NCBI GenBank assembly: GCA_027618565.1
Contig: JAQCEQ010000012.1
Span: 1-62,091 of the forward strand
DNA length: 62,091 nucleotides
Source: Planctomycetota bacterium
GTDB lineage: Bacteria; Planctomycetota; Phycisphaerae; Phycisphaerales; SM1A02
Direction of reading: 5' to 3'
Shown: positions 1 through 9,555 of the stretch, piece by piece
Layout: each line of letters begins with the position of its first letter
How positions within the stretch are numbered: the stretch's first letter is position 1
Program-made: the position numbers and the translations under genes
The notes under the pieces: generated by a model
Seen by the model: the letters and a program-made list of their open reading frames with translations, nothing else
Database searches by the model: none
Told to the model about the DNA's origin: nothing

Positions 1-29
1 CTACCGATCGCTGCAAGCGTCAGCCGCGC

Positions 30-407
30 TTAGCCGCCGCCGCGCTGGACCTCGTCGGCAAGATCCCCAAGTTCCTTGTCGCGTGCCTCAGCCTTGTCCT
101 TGACGCGGAGGGCACTATCGCGTGCCTTCCCGAGGGTGGACTGGCTTTGCCCCATCCCCAGCCCAGGGTCCTTGCTCTGGCTTGGCTTGAGCCGGGCTGC
201 CTCTGCCTCCGCTTGCGCCTTCTTGGCGGCGTCCTCGGCCTGGAGCCGGGCAGCCCGCTCGCGGGGGTGCTCGCCTTGCTCGCACCCGAGGATCGCGACC
301 GACGACCAGAGGAGAATCGATGCGGCCATGGCGAAGCCGACGCGCACAGGCAAGCCGCAGCTCCGGCGGGGTTTGCCCCGGCGTTCGGAGAGAAGTGGCA
401 CCGTCAT
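30..407 (-). CDS. Small putative lipoprotein, coiled-coil-like, unknown function
   Basis: The 125-residue product has a basic N-terminus, one hydrophobic stretch (about residues 25-41) and a cysteine in the context ILGC. That is close to a lipobox, although Leu at -2 is atypical. The start could be Met27 instead of Met1, which would give a shorter n-region. After the cysteine the chain is charged and Ala/Lys/Glu-rich, likely helical, with no recognisable domain. It sits downstream of the M29 aminopeptidase on the same strand with a 13-base gap, so co-transcription is plausible. The envelope location is inferred from the signal alone. Confidence 0.5.
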   Translation of the reverse strand: MTVPLLSERRGKPRRSCGLPVRVGFAMAASILLWSSVAILGCEQGEHPRERAARLQAEDAAKKAQAEAEAARLKPSQSKDPGLGMGQSQSTLGKARDSALRVKDKAEARDKELGDLADEVQRGGG

Positions 408-420
408 CCCCGCAGCCTAG

Positions 421-1530
421 TCAAGGGTTGAGCGCCTTCAAGTCGGAAGGCAGGAAAAGGCCGTCTCTGCGGATCAATTCCCCGTCAAAAGAGATTGTCC
501 CGCCCCCGTAGTCCTGGCGCTGGATCGCCACCAGGTCCCAGTGCACCTGCGACCGGTTCCCGTTCTCCGTCTCCTCGTAGCACTGCCCGGGGGTGAAGTG
601 GAAGCTGCCGGCGATCTTCTCGTCAAAGAGGATGTCCTGCATCGGGTGCATGATCTTGGCGTTGAACCCGATGGCAAATTCGCCCACGAACCGGGCGCCG
701 GCATCCAGGTCAAAGATGGCGTTCAACTTGGCGGCGTCACCCTCGCAGGTGGCACTCACCACCCTCCCCTTCGAGAACTCCAGGCGCACATTGGCAAAGG
801 AAATGCCTTGGTAGATCGTCGGCGTGTTGTAGTGGACGATGCCCTCGACACTGTCCTTGACGGGGGCAGAGAAGCACTCGCCGTCGGGGATGTTGCGGGC
901 ACCGGTGCAGGGGACGGCGCCGATGCCCTTGATCGAGAACTGGAGGTCCGTGTCGCCGGGTCCAACGATGTGGACGCGGTCGCAGGCACGCATGCGTCTG
1001 GCGAGCGGCTCGGCGTTCTTGGCCATCGCGGCGTAGTCCACGCAACAGACATCGAAGTAGAAGTCCTCGAATGCGCGAGTGCTCTGCTTGGCCAGCTGCG
1101 CCATGCTGGGGCTGGGCCATCGCAGGACGACCCAGTTGGTGTGCTTGACGCGGCGCTCGAGGTGAACCGGGTGCTGGTAGAGCGAGCCGATGCGCTGCAT
1201 CTGTGCGCCATCAACACCCGACATCTCGTTGGCGTTGTTGGCGCCGCGCAGCCCGATGTAGGCCTGCATCCGCTCCATGCGAAAGAGGTCGCAGGCGGCC
1301 CAGGTCTTGAGGTTCTCTTCGGAGGCCGACTCGTTCAGGGCGCGCATGAGGCGCTGCGAGCGGAGGGCCACATGGGGATTCCCGCCCGCCTTCCTCGCCG
1401 CATCGATCACGGCCTCCACCATCTCGTCGGGAGCGTCGAAGGCTTCGATCAGGACATGCTCGCCCCGTTGAAGGTGGCAGGAGTGGTTGATGAGGATGTC
1501 GGCGAGTCGCCCGAAGCGGGGGTCGTGCAT
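421..1530 (-). CDS. M29-family aminopeptidase (AmpS/AmpT type)
   Basis: This 369-residue protein resembles the thermophilic M29 metallo-aminopeptidases, cytosolic enzymes that remove N-terminal residues using a two-metal centre. The C-terminal third carries the family pattern: LGE-like FVGEFAIGF, then LFDEK, a histidine in SFHFTPG, and the closing HWDLV in which His330 and Asp332 are expected metal ligands. The reading frame extends upstream, but that part is arginine/proline-rich and unlike the family. The ATG at 1530 gives a normal start (MHDPRFGRLADILI) and a length close to the usual 370-410. It lies 23 bases downstream of the threonine aldolase gene on the same strand. Confidence 0.85.
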   Translation of the reverse strand: MHDPRFGRLADILINHSCHLQRGEHVLIEAFDAPDEMVEAVIDAARKAGGNPHVALRSQRLMRALNESASEENLKTWAACDLFRMERMQAYIGLRGANNANEMSGVDGAQMQRIGSLYQHPVHLERRVKHTNWVVLRWPSPSMAQLAKQSTRAFEDFYFDVCCVDYAAMAKNAEPLARRMRACDRVHIVGPGDTDLQFSIKGIGAVPCTGARNIPDGECFSAPVKDSVEGIVHYNTPTIYQGISFANVRLEFSKGRVVSATCEGDAAKLNAIFDLDAGARFVGEFAIGFNAKIMHPMQDILFDEKIAGSFHFTPGQCYEETENGNRSQVHWDLVAIQRQDYGGGTISFDGELIRRDGLFLPSDLKALNP

Positions 1531-1553
1531 GGGTGGAACGGGTTCGCCAGATC

Positions 1554-2624
1554 CTAGGGTCGTTGGTCGTGGAGCACGGATGCAAGGATCCCTGCCGCGA
1601 GGTCGATCTCGATCGCGCTCACGTCCAGGTGCGTGACTGCCCGCAGGCGCGCGGGACCCGCTGCCAGGAGCCGGACGCCGCGAGACTGGAGCGCAGCGCA
1701 CAGCGCCGCTGCCGGACGGTCTTTGGGACCCGCTGACGGCAGGTCAAAGAAGACCATGTTGCTTGGCGTGGCCTCCGGGGGACAGAGCAGTTGCACGCCA
1801 GGCATGCCTTGGATGTGAGAAGCCAGGCGTCGCGCGTTGGCGTGGTCGTCTGCAAGTCGGTCCACATGGTGGTCCAGCGCATACCGGCAGGCCGCCGCGA
1901 GCAGTCCCGATTGTCGCATGCCGCCGCCGAACATCTTCCGGAACCGCCGTGCTTCCTCGATGAGCGACGCGGGACCGCACAGCGCGCTCCCGACCGGTGC
2001 GCCGAGTCCCTTGCTGAAGCAGATGGAGACCGTGTCGGCAATCGCTGCGAACTCGCTTGCTGTGTAGCCACGAACGATCGAGGCGTTGAAGAGCCGTGCG
2101 CCGTCGATGTGGACCAGGAGGGAGTGCTCGCGCGCCGCACAGGCGGCTCTCGTGGCCAGGTCGAGCGGCCACGCGGTGCCGCCGCCGCGATTGGAGGTGT
2201 TCTCGATGACCACCAGGCGCGATCGGGGCGCGTGGATGTTCCGGTCGCGGACGCTGGCGTGCACGGCATCGGCGTCGAACATCCCGTCCGCGCCCCCGAT
2301 CGCCCGCACCATGCACCCACTGAGTGCGGCGGGTGAGCCCGTCTCGTAGTGGATGATGTGGCTGCTCTCGTGCGCGATGATCTCGTCGCCGGGCTGCGTG
2401 TGGCATCGAATCGCCAGCTGGTTGGCCATCGTGCCGCTTGGGACAAAAAGGGCGGCCTCCTTGCCCACCCGCGCCGCGACCTGGGCTTCCAGGGCCTGCA
2501 CGGTCGGGTCATCACCCAGCACGTCGTCGCCCAGCGGGGCGCGCCGCATCGCCTCCCACATCGCCTCGGTGGGGCGCGTGACCGTGTCGGATCGAAGGTC
2601 GATGGGGCGCTGGGTGGAAACCAT
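1554..2624 (-). CDS. ltaE: Low-specificity L-threonine aldolase family, PLP enzyme
   Basis: The 356-residue fold-type I PLP enzyme is predicted to cleave L-threonine or L-allo-threonine to glycine and acetaldehyde. The N-terminus [12 protein letters not shown] is the family signature. It is followed by [12 protein letters not shown] (cofactor phosphate and ring region), [10 protein letters not shown] (Asp174, Arg177) and [10 protein letters not shown], with Lys205 as the likely Schiff-base lysine. I chose the ATG at 2624 because the frame upstream has no family similarity. Length is normal (about 340-360). Substrate preference (threonine, allo-threonine, phenylserine) cannot be read from sequence. 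The related beta-eliminating lyases share the fold, but the N-terminal signature favours aldolase. Confidence 0.88.
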   Translation of the reverse strand: MVSTQRPIDLRSDTVTRPTEAMWEAMRRAPLGDDVLGDDPTVQALEAQVAARVGKEAALFVPSGTMANQLAIRCHTQPGDEIIAHESSHIIHYETGSPAALSGCMVRAIGGADGMFDADAVHASVRDRNIHAPRSRLVVIENTSNRGGGTAWPLDLATRAACAAREHSLLVHIDGARLFNASIVRGYTASEFAAIADTVSICFSKGLGAPVGSALCGPASLIEEARRFRKMFGGGMRQSGLLAAACRYALDHHVDRLADDHANARRLASHIQGMPGVQLLCPPEATPSNMVFFDLPSAGPKDRPAAALCAALQSRGVRLLAAGPARLRAVTHLDVSAIEIDLAAGILASVLHDQRP

Positions 2625-2664
2625 GGGTTGGAAGCGTAGGGCGTGACCGGTGTCCTTGCGTCGG

Positions 2665-3243
2665 CTAGAGGAGCCCGCGGCCGGGTACCTCTCCAAGGAA
2701 CCGGACCCACACGATTTGCGTGATGAGCCACGAGCCGTCGGGTGCGCGCGCGACCTGGAACTCCCATCGGGACGACATCAGGCCCTGGCTGTTGCGGGTC
2801 GACGTGAAGCAGGCGAGGTCGACGGTGGCCGTCGTCTCGCTCGTCGTGCGCCCGTCCAGGACCGTCACGGTGTTGGAGGAGATTCGCTCGCTGCTGCAGA
2901 CGCGGTCGAAGGCCCGATCGATGCGGGCCGCATCCTCGGCCGGTGCGTCGGCGCTGCCACGATGCCAGGTGGCCGCGGGGGCAATCGTCGACTTCATTGC
3001 GGCTGCATCCGCGGCGACGGCAGCATCGACCAGCCAACGCACCACCAGTTCACCGTGCTCTGCCGGCGTCACCGTGAGGTACGCGGTGGCACCACTGGCT
3101 GCAAGCAACAGCACGCCGACGCCGGTCGCCGCCAGCCAGCGGCGATCCGCCGTGTGCCAGGTCAGCCACGCCACGGCCGTCGTGGCCAGCCCGATCCACA
3201 GGAGCATGGACCAGAGGTGTTCATCAATCCAGACGAGGGGCAT
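2665..3243 (-). CDS. Membrane-anchored protein with NTF2/SnoaL-like C-terminal domain
   Basis: The 192-residue product starts with two hydrophobic helices (about residues 12-28 and 38-57). A soluble domain of about 130 residues follows, probably on the periplasmic side. Its pattern (ELVVRWLVDAAVAADAAAM, a central charged helix, beta-rich end with WEFQVARAPDGSWLITQI) resembles the cone-shaped NTF2/SnoaL/DUF4440 fold, often used for ligand binding or as a scaffold. No catalytic residues can be named. It is divergent from the LON-domain gene, with 33 bases between the starts. Function unknown. Confidence 0.6.
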   Translation of the reverse strand: MPLVWIDEHLWSMLLWIGLATTAVAWLTWHTADRRWLAATGVGVLLLAASGATAYLTVTPAEHGELVVRWLVDAAVAADAAAMKSTIAPAATWHRGSADAPAEDAARIDRAFDRVCSSERISSNTVTVLDGRTTSETTATVDLACFTSTRNSQGLMSSRWEFQVARAPDGSWLITQIVWVRFLGEVPGRGLL

Positions 3244-3276
3244 TGGAAATTGCGCTCACCGTCCTACCATAAGGGG

Positions 3277-3987
3277 ATGGGCAAGGCCGGAACAGTTGAC
3301 TTGAGTGGCCCGGTGCCGTTGATCACGACGCCGGGTGTCATGATCATCCCGCACGGCTCGCTGGAGATTCATGTCTCCGATGCCGCCACGCGACGGCTGA
3401 TCGACGACGTGACAGAGGGATGCCCGGACTCGGATGGCCTCGCCGGTGGGTCGATCGCCGTCGCGAGCCTGCCCATGGGGCAGCCCGCGACAGAGGGAAG
3501 GGGCTTGCCACGACAGGTCGTCTGCGTCTGCAAGGTGGTCCGCATCCGTCGCAGGGGCGGCACGCTGTCCGTCCTCCTGGGCGGCGCCTGTCGCGCACGA
3601 ATCCTCTCGATCCTCGCTCCTGATGACGAACTTCCGTATCGCCGGTGCCTGGTGGACGGGCTCCCTGAGGACGCCGAAGGCACGATGGGCCCAGCCATTC
3701 GGGCGCTGTGTGACCTCCTGGGGAACTCAAGGCTGAGCCGCGTGGGCGCCACTCGATTGGCACTTCGCATGCTGCGAGACCAGGACGTGCCGCGCGCGGC
3801 GGCGGTGGACATCGCCGGGCTCATGTTGGTGCGCGCGGACGAGGCCCGCTACCGGTTGCTGGAGAGCCCAAGCGCGGGCGACCGCGCGCAGGTGGTGTGG
3901 AGCGAGCTCTACGAGATGGATCGGTTGATCCACCGTGCCGACCAGCAGCACCCCGAGGCGTGGCCCAAGGGCATGAGTTGGAACTGA
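3277..3987 (+). CDS. Stand-alone LON substrate-binding (N-terminal) domain protein
   Basis: The 236-residue protein opens with VPLITTPGVMIIPHGSLEIHV, the entry strand pattern of the Lon protease N-terminal (PUA-like) domain. It then shows the CRARILSI strand and a helical bundle, but no AAA+ or protease domain. Such proteins are common in bacteria; their role is unknown, perhaps recognition of unfolded protein. The frame is open far upstream without family similarity. I chose the ATG at 3277, preceded directly by AAGGGG, although that spacing is tight. The end overlaps the following HAD gene by about 10 bases, indicating translational coupling. Confidence 0.75.
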   Translation: MGKAGTVDLSGPVPLITTPGVMIIPHGSLEIHVSDAATRRLIDDVTEGCPDSDGLAGGSIAVASLPMGQPATEGRGLPRQVVCVCKVVRIRRRGGTLSVLLGGACRARILSILAPDDELPYRRCLVDGLPEDAEGTMGPAIRALCDLLGNSRLSRVGATRLALRMLRDQDVPRAAAVDIAGLMLVRADEARYRLLESPSAGDRAQVVWSELYEMDRLIHRADQQHPEAWPKGMSWN

Positions 3988-4727
3988 CGGCTGGGGCATG
4001 GGAATCGCCGGCGCGGGGCACGGCTGTCTTCGATGTCGACGGCACGCTCACGCAGACCCACGAGCTGGACGAAGCGTGGTATCGCATCGCGATCGCCGAA
4101 GTGCTGGGGGTGAACGACTTCTCGACGGACTGGGCGTCGTACCGGCACTCGTCCGATCGGGCGATCGTGCGCGAGATCGGTGAGCGCCACCGTGGTCGCG
4201 AGGCGACGCCCGAGGAAGGAGAACGCGTGCTCGATCGGTATGCGTCGCTCCTGGAGGGCGCCGCGGCGCGCGGGCTGATCCAGCCAGTCGCAGGCGCGCA
4301 GGGCGTGCTTGGTGCGCTTCAGGCGCAGGGGTGGACCGTCGCCATCGCCACCGGGGGATGGGGCCGGACGGCACGGCTGAAGCTGCGCGCGGCGGGGATC
4401 GAGTGCGAGGGGGTGGCATTCGCCAGTGCCGACGACGCGGACCCGCGCGAGGACATCATCGAGCTGGCCTTGAGGCGCGCCGTGCACGCGCGCCGTGCAC
4501 TGGTTGTGTATGTGGGAGACGGGTGTTGGGACAAGGTGGCGGCTGACCGGCTCGGATGTGGGTTTCTCGGCATTGGCACGGGTGAGCGCGCCGCGGAGCT
4601 GGTTGCCGCCGGCGCCAAGACCGTGCTGGACGGGTATCGTGACCATGTCGCCCTTGGGCGATTGCTCGTCGGTGCGGGGCGTTCCCTCGCTGGCTGGGCA
4701 TCATGCGGAACACCCGCAAGGACCTGA
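3978..4727 (+). CDS. HAD-superfamily hydrolase, phosphoglycolate-phosphatase-like
   Basis: The protein has HAD motif I FDVDGTLT (Asp19 nucleophile, Asp21 acid/base), a helical cap, motif II IATGG and motif IV VGDGCWDK. It is probably a small-molecule phosphatase of the beta-phosphoglucomutase/Gph group; the substrate is unknown. No ATG fits. I used TTG at 3978, which has AAGGG 6 bases upstream and overlaps the LON gene stop. GTG at 3960 is an alternative adding 6 residues. Length from TTG is 249 residues. LemA follows 5 bases after the stop. Confidence 0.78.
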   Translation: MELTAGAWESPARGTAVFDVDGTLTQTHELDEAWYRIAIAEVLGVNDFSTDWASYRHSSDRAIVREIGERHRGREATPEEGERVLDRYASLLEGAAARGLIQPVAGAQGVLGALQAQGWTVAIATGGWGRTARLKLRAAGIECEGVAFASADDADPREDIIELALRRAVHARRALVVYVGDGCWDKVAADRLGCGFLGIGTGERAAELVAAGAKTVLDGYRDHVALGRLLVGAGRSLAGWASCGTPART

Positions 4728-4732
4728 ACACT

Positions 4733-5296
4733 ATGGGACCAGTTCTTGTCATTGTCCTCGTCGGATTCGCGATCATCCTCTTGGTGGTGATGTGGGCGAT
4801 CGGGATCTACAACTCGCTCCAGCGGCAGCGCTTGACCGTGGACACGGCGTTTGCCGACATCGACACACTCCTCAAGCGGCGGTGCGACCTGATCCCCAAC
4901 CTGGTGGAGACCGTGAAGGGATACGCCGGCCACGAGAAGAGCACCCTGGAAGGCGTCATGCGTGCACGCGCTGCCGCGATGGGCGCGCGAGACTCCGCCG
5001 AGCGCATGAAGGCGGAGGGCGAAATCAGCGGGTTCCTCTCGCGGCTGATGGCCGTGTCCGAGGCGTACCCCGACCTGAAGGCGAACCAGAACTTCATGCA
5101 GCTCCAGGGAGAACTGGGGAGCACGGAGGATGGCATCGCGCGGGCGCGAGGCGGCTTCAACGGGACCGTCCGCACCTACAACGAGACGCTGTCGGTGTTC
5201 CCCAGCAATCTCGTGGGTCGGATGCTTGGCTTTGCGCCGAGAGCATTCTTCGAGGCCCCGACCGCCGATCGTGATGCGCCCAAGGTCAGCTTCTGA
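4733..5296 (+). CDS. lemA: LemA family membrane protein
   Basis: The 187-residue protein has one N-terminal transmembrane helix (about residues 3-24). Then come the LemA signatures IYNSLQRQR, FADIDTLLKRRCDLIPNLV and YNETLSVFPSNLVG, in a four-helix coiled domain. LemA proteins are widespread and their exact role is unresolved; they often sit beside membrane proteases or TPM-domain proteins. ATG 4733 is preferred over ATG 4703 because AAGGA lies 10 bases upstream of it and the longer form only adds a hydrophilic leader. ruvB follows 12 bases downstream, so the two are probably co-transcribed. Confidence 0.88.
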   Translation: MGPVLVIVLVGFAIILLVVMWAIGIYNSLQRQRLTVDTAFADIDTLLKRRCDLIPNLVETVKGYAGHEKSTLEGVMRARAAAMGARDSAERMKAEGEISGFLSRLMAVSEAYPDLKANQNFMQLQGELGSTEDGIARARGGFNGTVRTYNETLSVFPSNLVGRMLGFAPRAFFEAPTADRDAPKVSF

Positions 5297-5308
5297 GCCA
5301 TCGAGCGA

Positions 5309-6346
5309 ATGGCACGAGAGCGCCTCATTTCAGCGACCGAGACAGAAGACGAGCCCACGGCTTCGGTGGTGGCATCGCTGCGGCCGGAGCGGCTGGAGGG
5401 GTATGTCGGGCAGCGCGACCTCAAGGAACGGCTGTCCATCGCTCTGACGGCGGCGAGGGAGCGGAACGAGCCGCTCGACCACCTGCTCCTCCATGGCCCG
5501 CCCGGGCTTGGCAAGACGACGCTGGCGCACATCGTGGCCCGGGAACTTGGAACGAAGGCGTATGTCACCAGCGGGCCGGCGCTGACCAAGGCCAGCGACC
5601 TGGTGGGGACCCTCACGCGGATGGAGTCGTGCGACATTCTGTTCATCGATGAGATCCACAGGCTCCCTCCGGTGGTGGAGGAGTACATCTATCCGGCGAT
5701 GGAGGATGGGCGGATCGACTTCACTGTCGACAGCGGCATGCACGCGCGCGTGGTGACGCTTGACCTCAAGCCCTTCACGCTCATTGGTGCCACCACGCGC
5801 CCAGGACTCTTGAGCCAGCCGCTGCGGGACCGATTCGGCCTGCGCCACCACCTTGGCTACTACGCCGAGTCGGAGCTGGGGGAGATACTGGCCCGTGCGG
5901 CGGCGCGGCTTGACATCGACCTCCCCAGGGATGCGCTGTCGGCGCTGGCGTCGCGAAGTCGAGGGACTCCCCGCGTAGCGCTGCGCCTGTTGCGGCGGGT
6001 GCGCGATTTCTCGCAGGTGCGTGCGTCGGGTCGCATGGGAGCGGGTGTCGTGCAGGAGGCGCTTGACCTGGAAGGCGTGGATGTCCGGGGACTGGACGCC
6101 TTGGACCGCCAGTACATGCGAGTGCTGGGGGAGACCTACGAAGGCGGTCCCGTTGGCGTGGAGGCGATCGCCGCCAGCATGGGCGAGGATGACGGAACGC
6201 TGGAAGATGTCGTGGAGCCGTACCTCTTGCAGGTCGGGTTCCTGGCGCGCACGCGGCAGGGGCGTTGCCTCACGCGGGCCGGGGCGGAGCACATCGGCGT
6301 GCCGTTCCGAGAGCGGGCGTGTGCCGGCGACTTGTTCGGAGGGTGA
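5309..6346 (+). CDS. ruvB: Holliday junction branch-migration helicase RuvB
   Basis: RuvB is the AAA+ motor that, with RuvA, drives Holliday-junction branch migration in recombination repair. Walker A is GPPGLGKT (63-70) and Walker B is LFIDEIH (111-117). The RuvB-specific hairpin and lid pattern follows (EEYIYPAMEDGRIDF; IGATTRPGLLSQPLRDRFG). A winged-helix end recognises DNA (EDVVEPYLLQVGFLARTRQG). The 345 residues are the normal length. There is no ruvA or ruvC beside it; it follows lemA. The end converges on lptD with a 39-base gap in which I see no terminator. Confidence 0.97.
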   Translation: MARERLISATETEDEPTASVVASLRPERLEGYVGQRDLKERLSIALTAARERNEPLDHLLLHGPPGLGKTTLAHIVARELGTKAYVTSGPALTKASDLVGTLTRMESCDILFIDEIHRLPPVVEEYIYPAMEDGRIDFTVDSGMHARVVTLDLKPFTLIGATTRPGLLSQPLRDRFGLRHHLGYYAESELGEILARAAARLDIDLPRDALSALASRSRGTPRVALRLLRRVRDFSQVRASGRMGAGVVQEALDLEGVDVRGLDALDRQYMRVLGETYEGGPVGVEAIAASMGEDDGTLEDVVEPYLLQVGFLARTRQGRCLTRAGAEHIGVPFRERACAGDLFGG

Positions 6347-6385
6347 TCGGTGACGCGCGCGACCTGCACCGTTGCGCCTCCCTCC

Positions 6386-9300
6386 TCAAGTCTCGGGGTC
6401 CGGGTTGATCCGGATGCCGGTGCGGGGCTTGCCAGGCAAGCCGATCCGGAGCATGAACGAGAGCGTGTACTCGCCTTGGATCTCGTCGTAGCCGGCATTC
6501 ACGCCAAAGTCCAGGTCGGGGAACTCGCGCGTGAGAGTGGCGTTCCATCCGCGGAAGTCGTTGTTGATGACATCCCAGAGGAGTGCGGCACCGAGGTCGT
6601 AGTTCTTGCCGATCTCGTAGGCGAAGCCTGTGGAGAGGAACTCGTCGTTCCCGTAGGTGAAGGTGCCTGGGGTGCCGGGGTTGAAGGCGTCGATGAATCG
6701 GTACTCGCCGAAGATGGTGAAGTCCGGGCGCTGTCGGATGCTGACGCCAAATGACTTCCGGGGCAGGCTGTCCGCATCCGGAAAGTTGGAATCGTCGAAC
6801 AGGTACAAGAGCGAGCCATAGAAACTGACGGCGTCGGAGAACTCGTAGGTGCCATTGAGGTAGCCGTGGCTCCCGCGCTGGCTGAGTTCCGGACGCCATG
6901 CGTAGAACGCGGGAGCGGGGCTCATGCGCCACTGGAGAGCATCGGAACCGGCATCGGTGTCGTTGCGAGGGCCCGAAGCATCCATGCCGTCCAGCACGAT
7001 GCCGGTGTCCAGCACCACCATGTCCACGTTCCGCCAGTCGCCGGGAGCACCGCGCATCGTTTGCAGCCGCTGGGTCAGGCCGAACTGTGTCGCCCAGTTG
7101 CCCGAGATGGCTTCGATTTCCTGGTCGTACACCGGGTAGTCGTACTCAGATCCGGAGTCCCACGCCGCGTAGAGCGTCGAGTACGGCTCGAACACATGCC
7201 GCAGGCGGTGCACATCCAGCACGGGAATCTCCACGCCGTCATGCGTCATCGAGAATCGGGAGGATGCGCGGACGCCGCCGCCCGCGAGGAGCCGACCCTC
7301 GCCCGACTGTGTCCCGTACGCCTGAAACTCCTCTCCGCCGAAGTAGCCGGCACCCACACCAAAGAGGAATGGTGCCATGCGCAGCGCGCCCATCTGCACG
7401 GGCAGCGACACCTCTTGTCTGGTCATCACGCGGGCACGCCAGTCCTCGTCGTAGCCGGCCGCTCCGTACGCGGCGGCGATGTCTTCGGTGCTGCTGAAGG
7501 AAGAGCTGGTGCTGATGGCCTGGGGGCGCACGCCGCTGGCCTGTGCCGATGCGTGCTGCAACTCCATGTCGATGCCGGCCAGTTGATACTCCTGCGTCCA
7601 GGTGAGGTCATCCCAGAGCGTGTCGCCCACGCTGCGGAAGATCGCCTCGGGCAACTTCTGCACCTGGTAGGGACGGGAGGCCATCTCCCAACCGGTGGAA
7701 ACAAAGTCGTTGATCGCGCCGTTCATCAAGAACTGGAGTGACGAATTGCCCCACACATCCTCGAGAAACAACGACGTCTCGTAGGACCGGCGATTGGCGT
7801 ACTGCCTCTGCCGGAAGGTGGACGTCCAGGCTGCATCGCTCAGGTAGCCCAACTGGATCTGTGTCCGCCAGCCGCCGCCCAGCGTCGCGCTCCAGTCACC
7901 GACAATCTCGCCGCGGAGTTCATGGGGACTGGTGACGAGGACACCGGAATAGGTCTGCTCCTGTTCCTGGAAGTCATTCCAGGCGTAGACGGAGAGGTTT
8001 CCCTTGCTTCCCGATGTCTTGGCCAAGTTGAGGCCCGCGCCAAAGCCGTTCAAGGAGTAGTAGTCGATCGGGACGGACGCCGTCCATCCGTCGGGAGCCT
8101 CCAGACCCAGCAACACAAACGGGTCCAGCGTGGCGGACACCTGCGTGCCTGTGTATTTCTGGTCGCCGACGCGCAAGCGCCGTAGCGGGAACGCGCCGGG
8201 CTCGCCCTGGAGCTTGGGCCAATAGAAAAACGGCACACCGCCGGCGCGAAGGGTGACATCCTCCGCCTCGGCAAGCATCGTGGTGCCCGTCACGCTTTCT
8301 GATTGCGTGATGATGGCGCGCGAGGCGCCGATGGAGAGATGGGGCTCCGCGAAATCGCTCGATGAGAGAGTGAGTTGCTCGGCAGACCATTCACTCGCCG
8401 AGAGTTGACGCATTTCCTTGGCTCGCGTGACGCCGGGGGAGCCGTCCCTCAGGCTTGAACGAAGGACGGCGTCCGCAATGAGCGCGCGATTCTGGGCCAG
8501 GTCGTAGTAGATGCGAGATCCGCGGATCGTGTACTTGAAGTCAGTGACCGAGACATCGCCTTCCAGGTACACGCCCTCCACGGAGTCCGCACCCACCTGG
8601 ATGCTGGAGCCGCGCAGGCCGCGCATCGCCCCCGGCTTGAGGAAGAGGACGGCTCGCTCCGCGCGCATCTGGAGGGCGCGCGCCTGCCCACTGATGCCCA
8701 TGGGCTCCACATCCACCATGACATGCCCAAGCACCTGGATGGCGTCTTCCGATTCTTCGGCGATCACATCATCGCCCGAAAACGCGATCATGCTGCCAGG
8801 CGCGAAAATGGGGTTCCGCGCATCACCGGTTCGCGTGATCGAACCGGGTGCGTGGCTGGCAGCGGACGCATCGGCGCCGGTTCCATGAAGCACCGGTTCG
8901 CCCACGACCAATGGCGGTGCCGGAGCCGGCTCGACCACCTGAATCAGAGGCTGCGTGCGCAGTCCGGCGTCGCCCCCAGCGAGCCGCCGGAGGTAGCCCT
9001 GCAGTCGCAGCCGGGCGGCCTGGACGCCGGTGTTGCCGGGCGGCGCGCGCTCTTCAATGACGGGACAGTCCAAGGTCACGGCCCCCCGGGCGCTGGCCGT
9101 CACCAACAGGTCGGTGCCGGACGCCCCCAACCCCGCGCGGCGCGTTGGCTCACTGGCCTTGGGGAACCAGACAGCCATCTGGTTGATCAGCCCGCCTGCG
9201 GAGGGGAGGCGGTTGATCCAGACCACGGCGGTGTCGCTGGAGAAGAAGTAGTAGCCGCACGAGATGCGCACATCGCCTTGCAGGAGGAGGCGCTGCGTCT

Positions 9301-9538
9301 CGCCGGCCGTCCAGGTCCAGGCGGTGTTGGATTCCAAGGTGATGTCGCTGTCGACGGGCAGGATCGGGAGGACGAATCCTCCCAGGCTGTCCCCGGTGAT
9401 CGGAACCTCTTCGATGGCCTGGCCGAGTGCGCCGCGACCAATCACGGACACCACCGCGACCACCAACACCATCACCAGACGCGAGCACGGCGACAACAGG
9501 ATGGAGCCGCGAAGGAGTCGGTGGGTCAGTCCGGACAC
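6386..9538 (-). CDS. lptD: LPS-assembly protein LptD (OstA), large divergent form
   Basis: LptD is the outer-membrane barrel that inserts lipopolysaccharide. This 1050-residue form is longer than the E. coli protein (784). An N-terminal signal sequence ends near ALGQA. About 200 residues without clear similarity come next, then an OstA jellyroll (DDVIAEESEDAIQVLGHVMV through VEGVYLEGDVSV), the WPKLQGEP region, and a long C-terminal run of alternating beta-strands. GTG at 9538 was chosen because it supplies the basic n-region; ATG at 9472 would leave a signal peptide without positive charge. The gene is divergent from ribH. Its presence implies an LPS-type outer membrane. Confidence 0.8.
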   Translation of the reverse strand: MSGLTHRLLRGSILLSPCSRLVMVLVVAVVSVIGRGALGQAIEEVPITGDSLGGFVLPILPVDSDITLESNTAWTWTAGETQRLLLQGDVRISCGYYFFSSDTAVVWINRLPSAGGLINQMAVWFPKASEPTRRAGLGASGTDLLVTASARGAVTLDCPVIEERAPPGNTGVQAARLRLQGYLRRLAGGDAGLRTQPLIQVVEPAPAPPLVVGEPVLHGTGADASAASHAPGSITRTGDARNPIFAPGSMIAFSGDDVIAEESEDAIQVLGHVMVDVEPMGISGQARALQMRAERAVLFLKPGAMRGLRGSSIQVGADSVEGVYLEGDVSVTDFKYTIRGSRIYYDLAQNRALIADAVLRSSLRDGSPGVTRAKEMRQLSASEWSAEQLTLSSSDFAEPHLSIGASRAIITQSESVTGTTMLAEAEDVTLRAGGVPFFYWPKLQGEPGAFPLRRLRVGDQKYTGTQVSATLDPFVLLGLEAPDGWTASVPIDYYSLNGFGAGLNLAKTSGSKGNLSVYAWNDFQEQEQTYSGVLVTSPHELRGEIVGDWSATLGGGWRTQIQLGYLSDAAWTSTFRQRQYANRRSYETSLFLEDVWGNSSLQFLMNGAINDFVSTGWEMASRPYQVQKLPEAIFRSVGDTLWDDLTWTQEYQLAGIDMELQHASAQASGVRPQAISTSSSFSSTEDIAAAYGAAGYDEDWRARVMTRQEVSLPVQMGALRMAPFLFGVGAGYFGGEEFQAYGTQSGEGRLLAGGGVRASSRFSMTHDGVEIPVLDVHRLRHVFEPYSTLYAAWDSGSEYDYPVYDQEIEAISGNWATQFGLTQRLQTMRGAPGDWRNVDMVVLDTGIVLDGMDASGPRNDTDAGSDALQWRMSPAPAFYAWRPELSQRGSHGYLNGTYEFSDAVSFYGSLLYLFDDSNFPDADSLPRKSFGVSIRQRPDFTIFGEYRFIDAFNPGTPGTFTYGNDEFLSTGFAYEIGKNYDLGAALLWDVINNDFRGWNATLTREFPDLDFGVNAGYDEIQGEYTLSFMLRIGLPGKPRTGIRINPDPET

Positions 9539-9555
9539 GTGGTTGATCGTACGGG

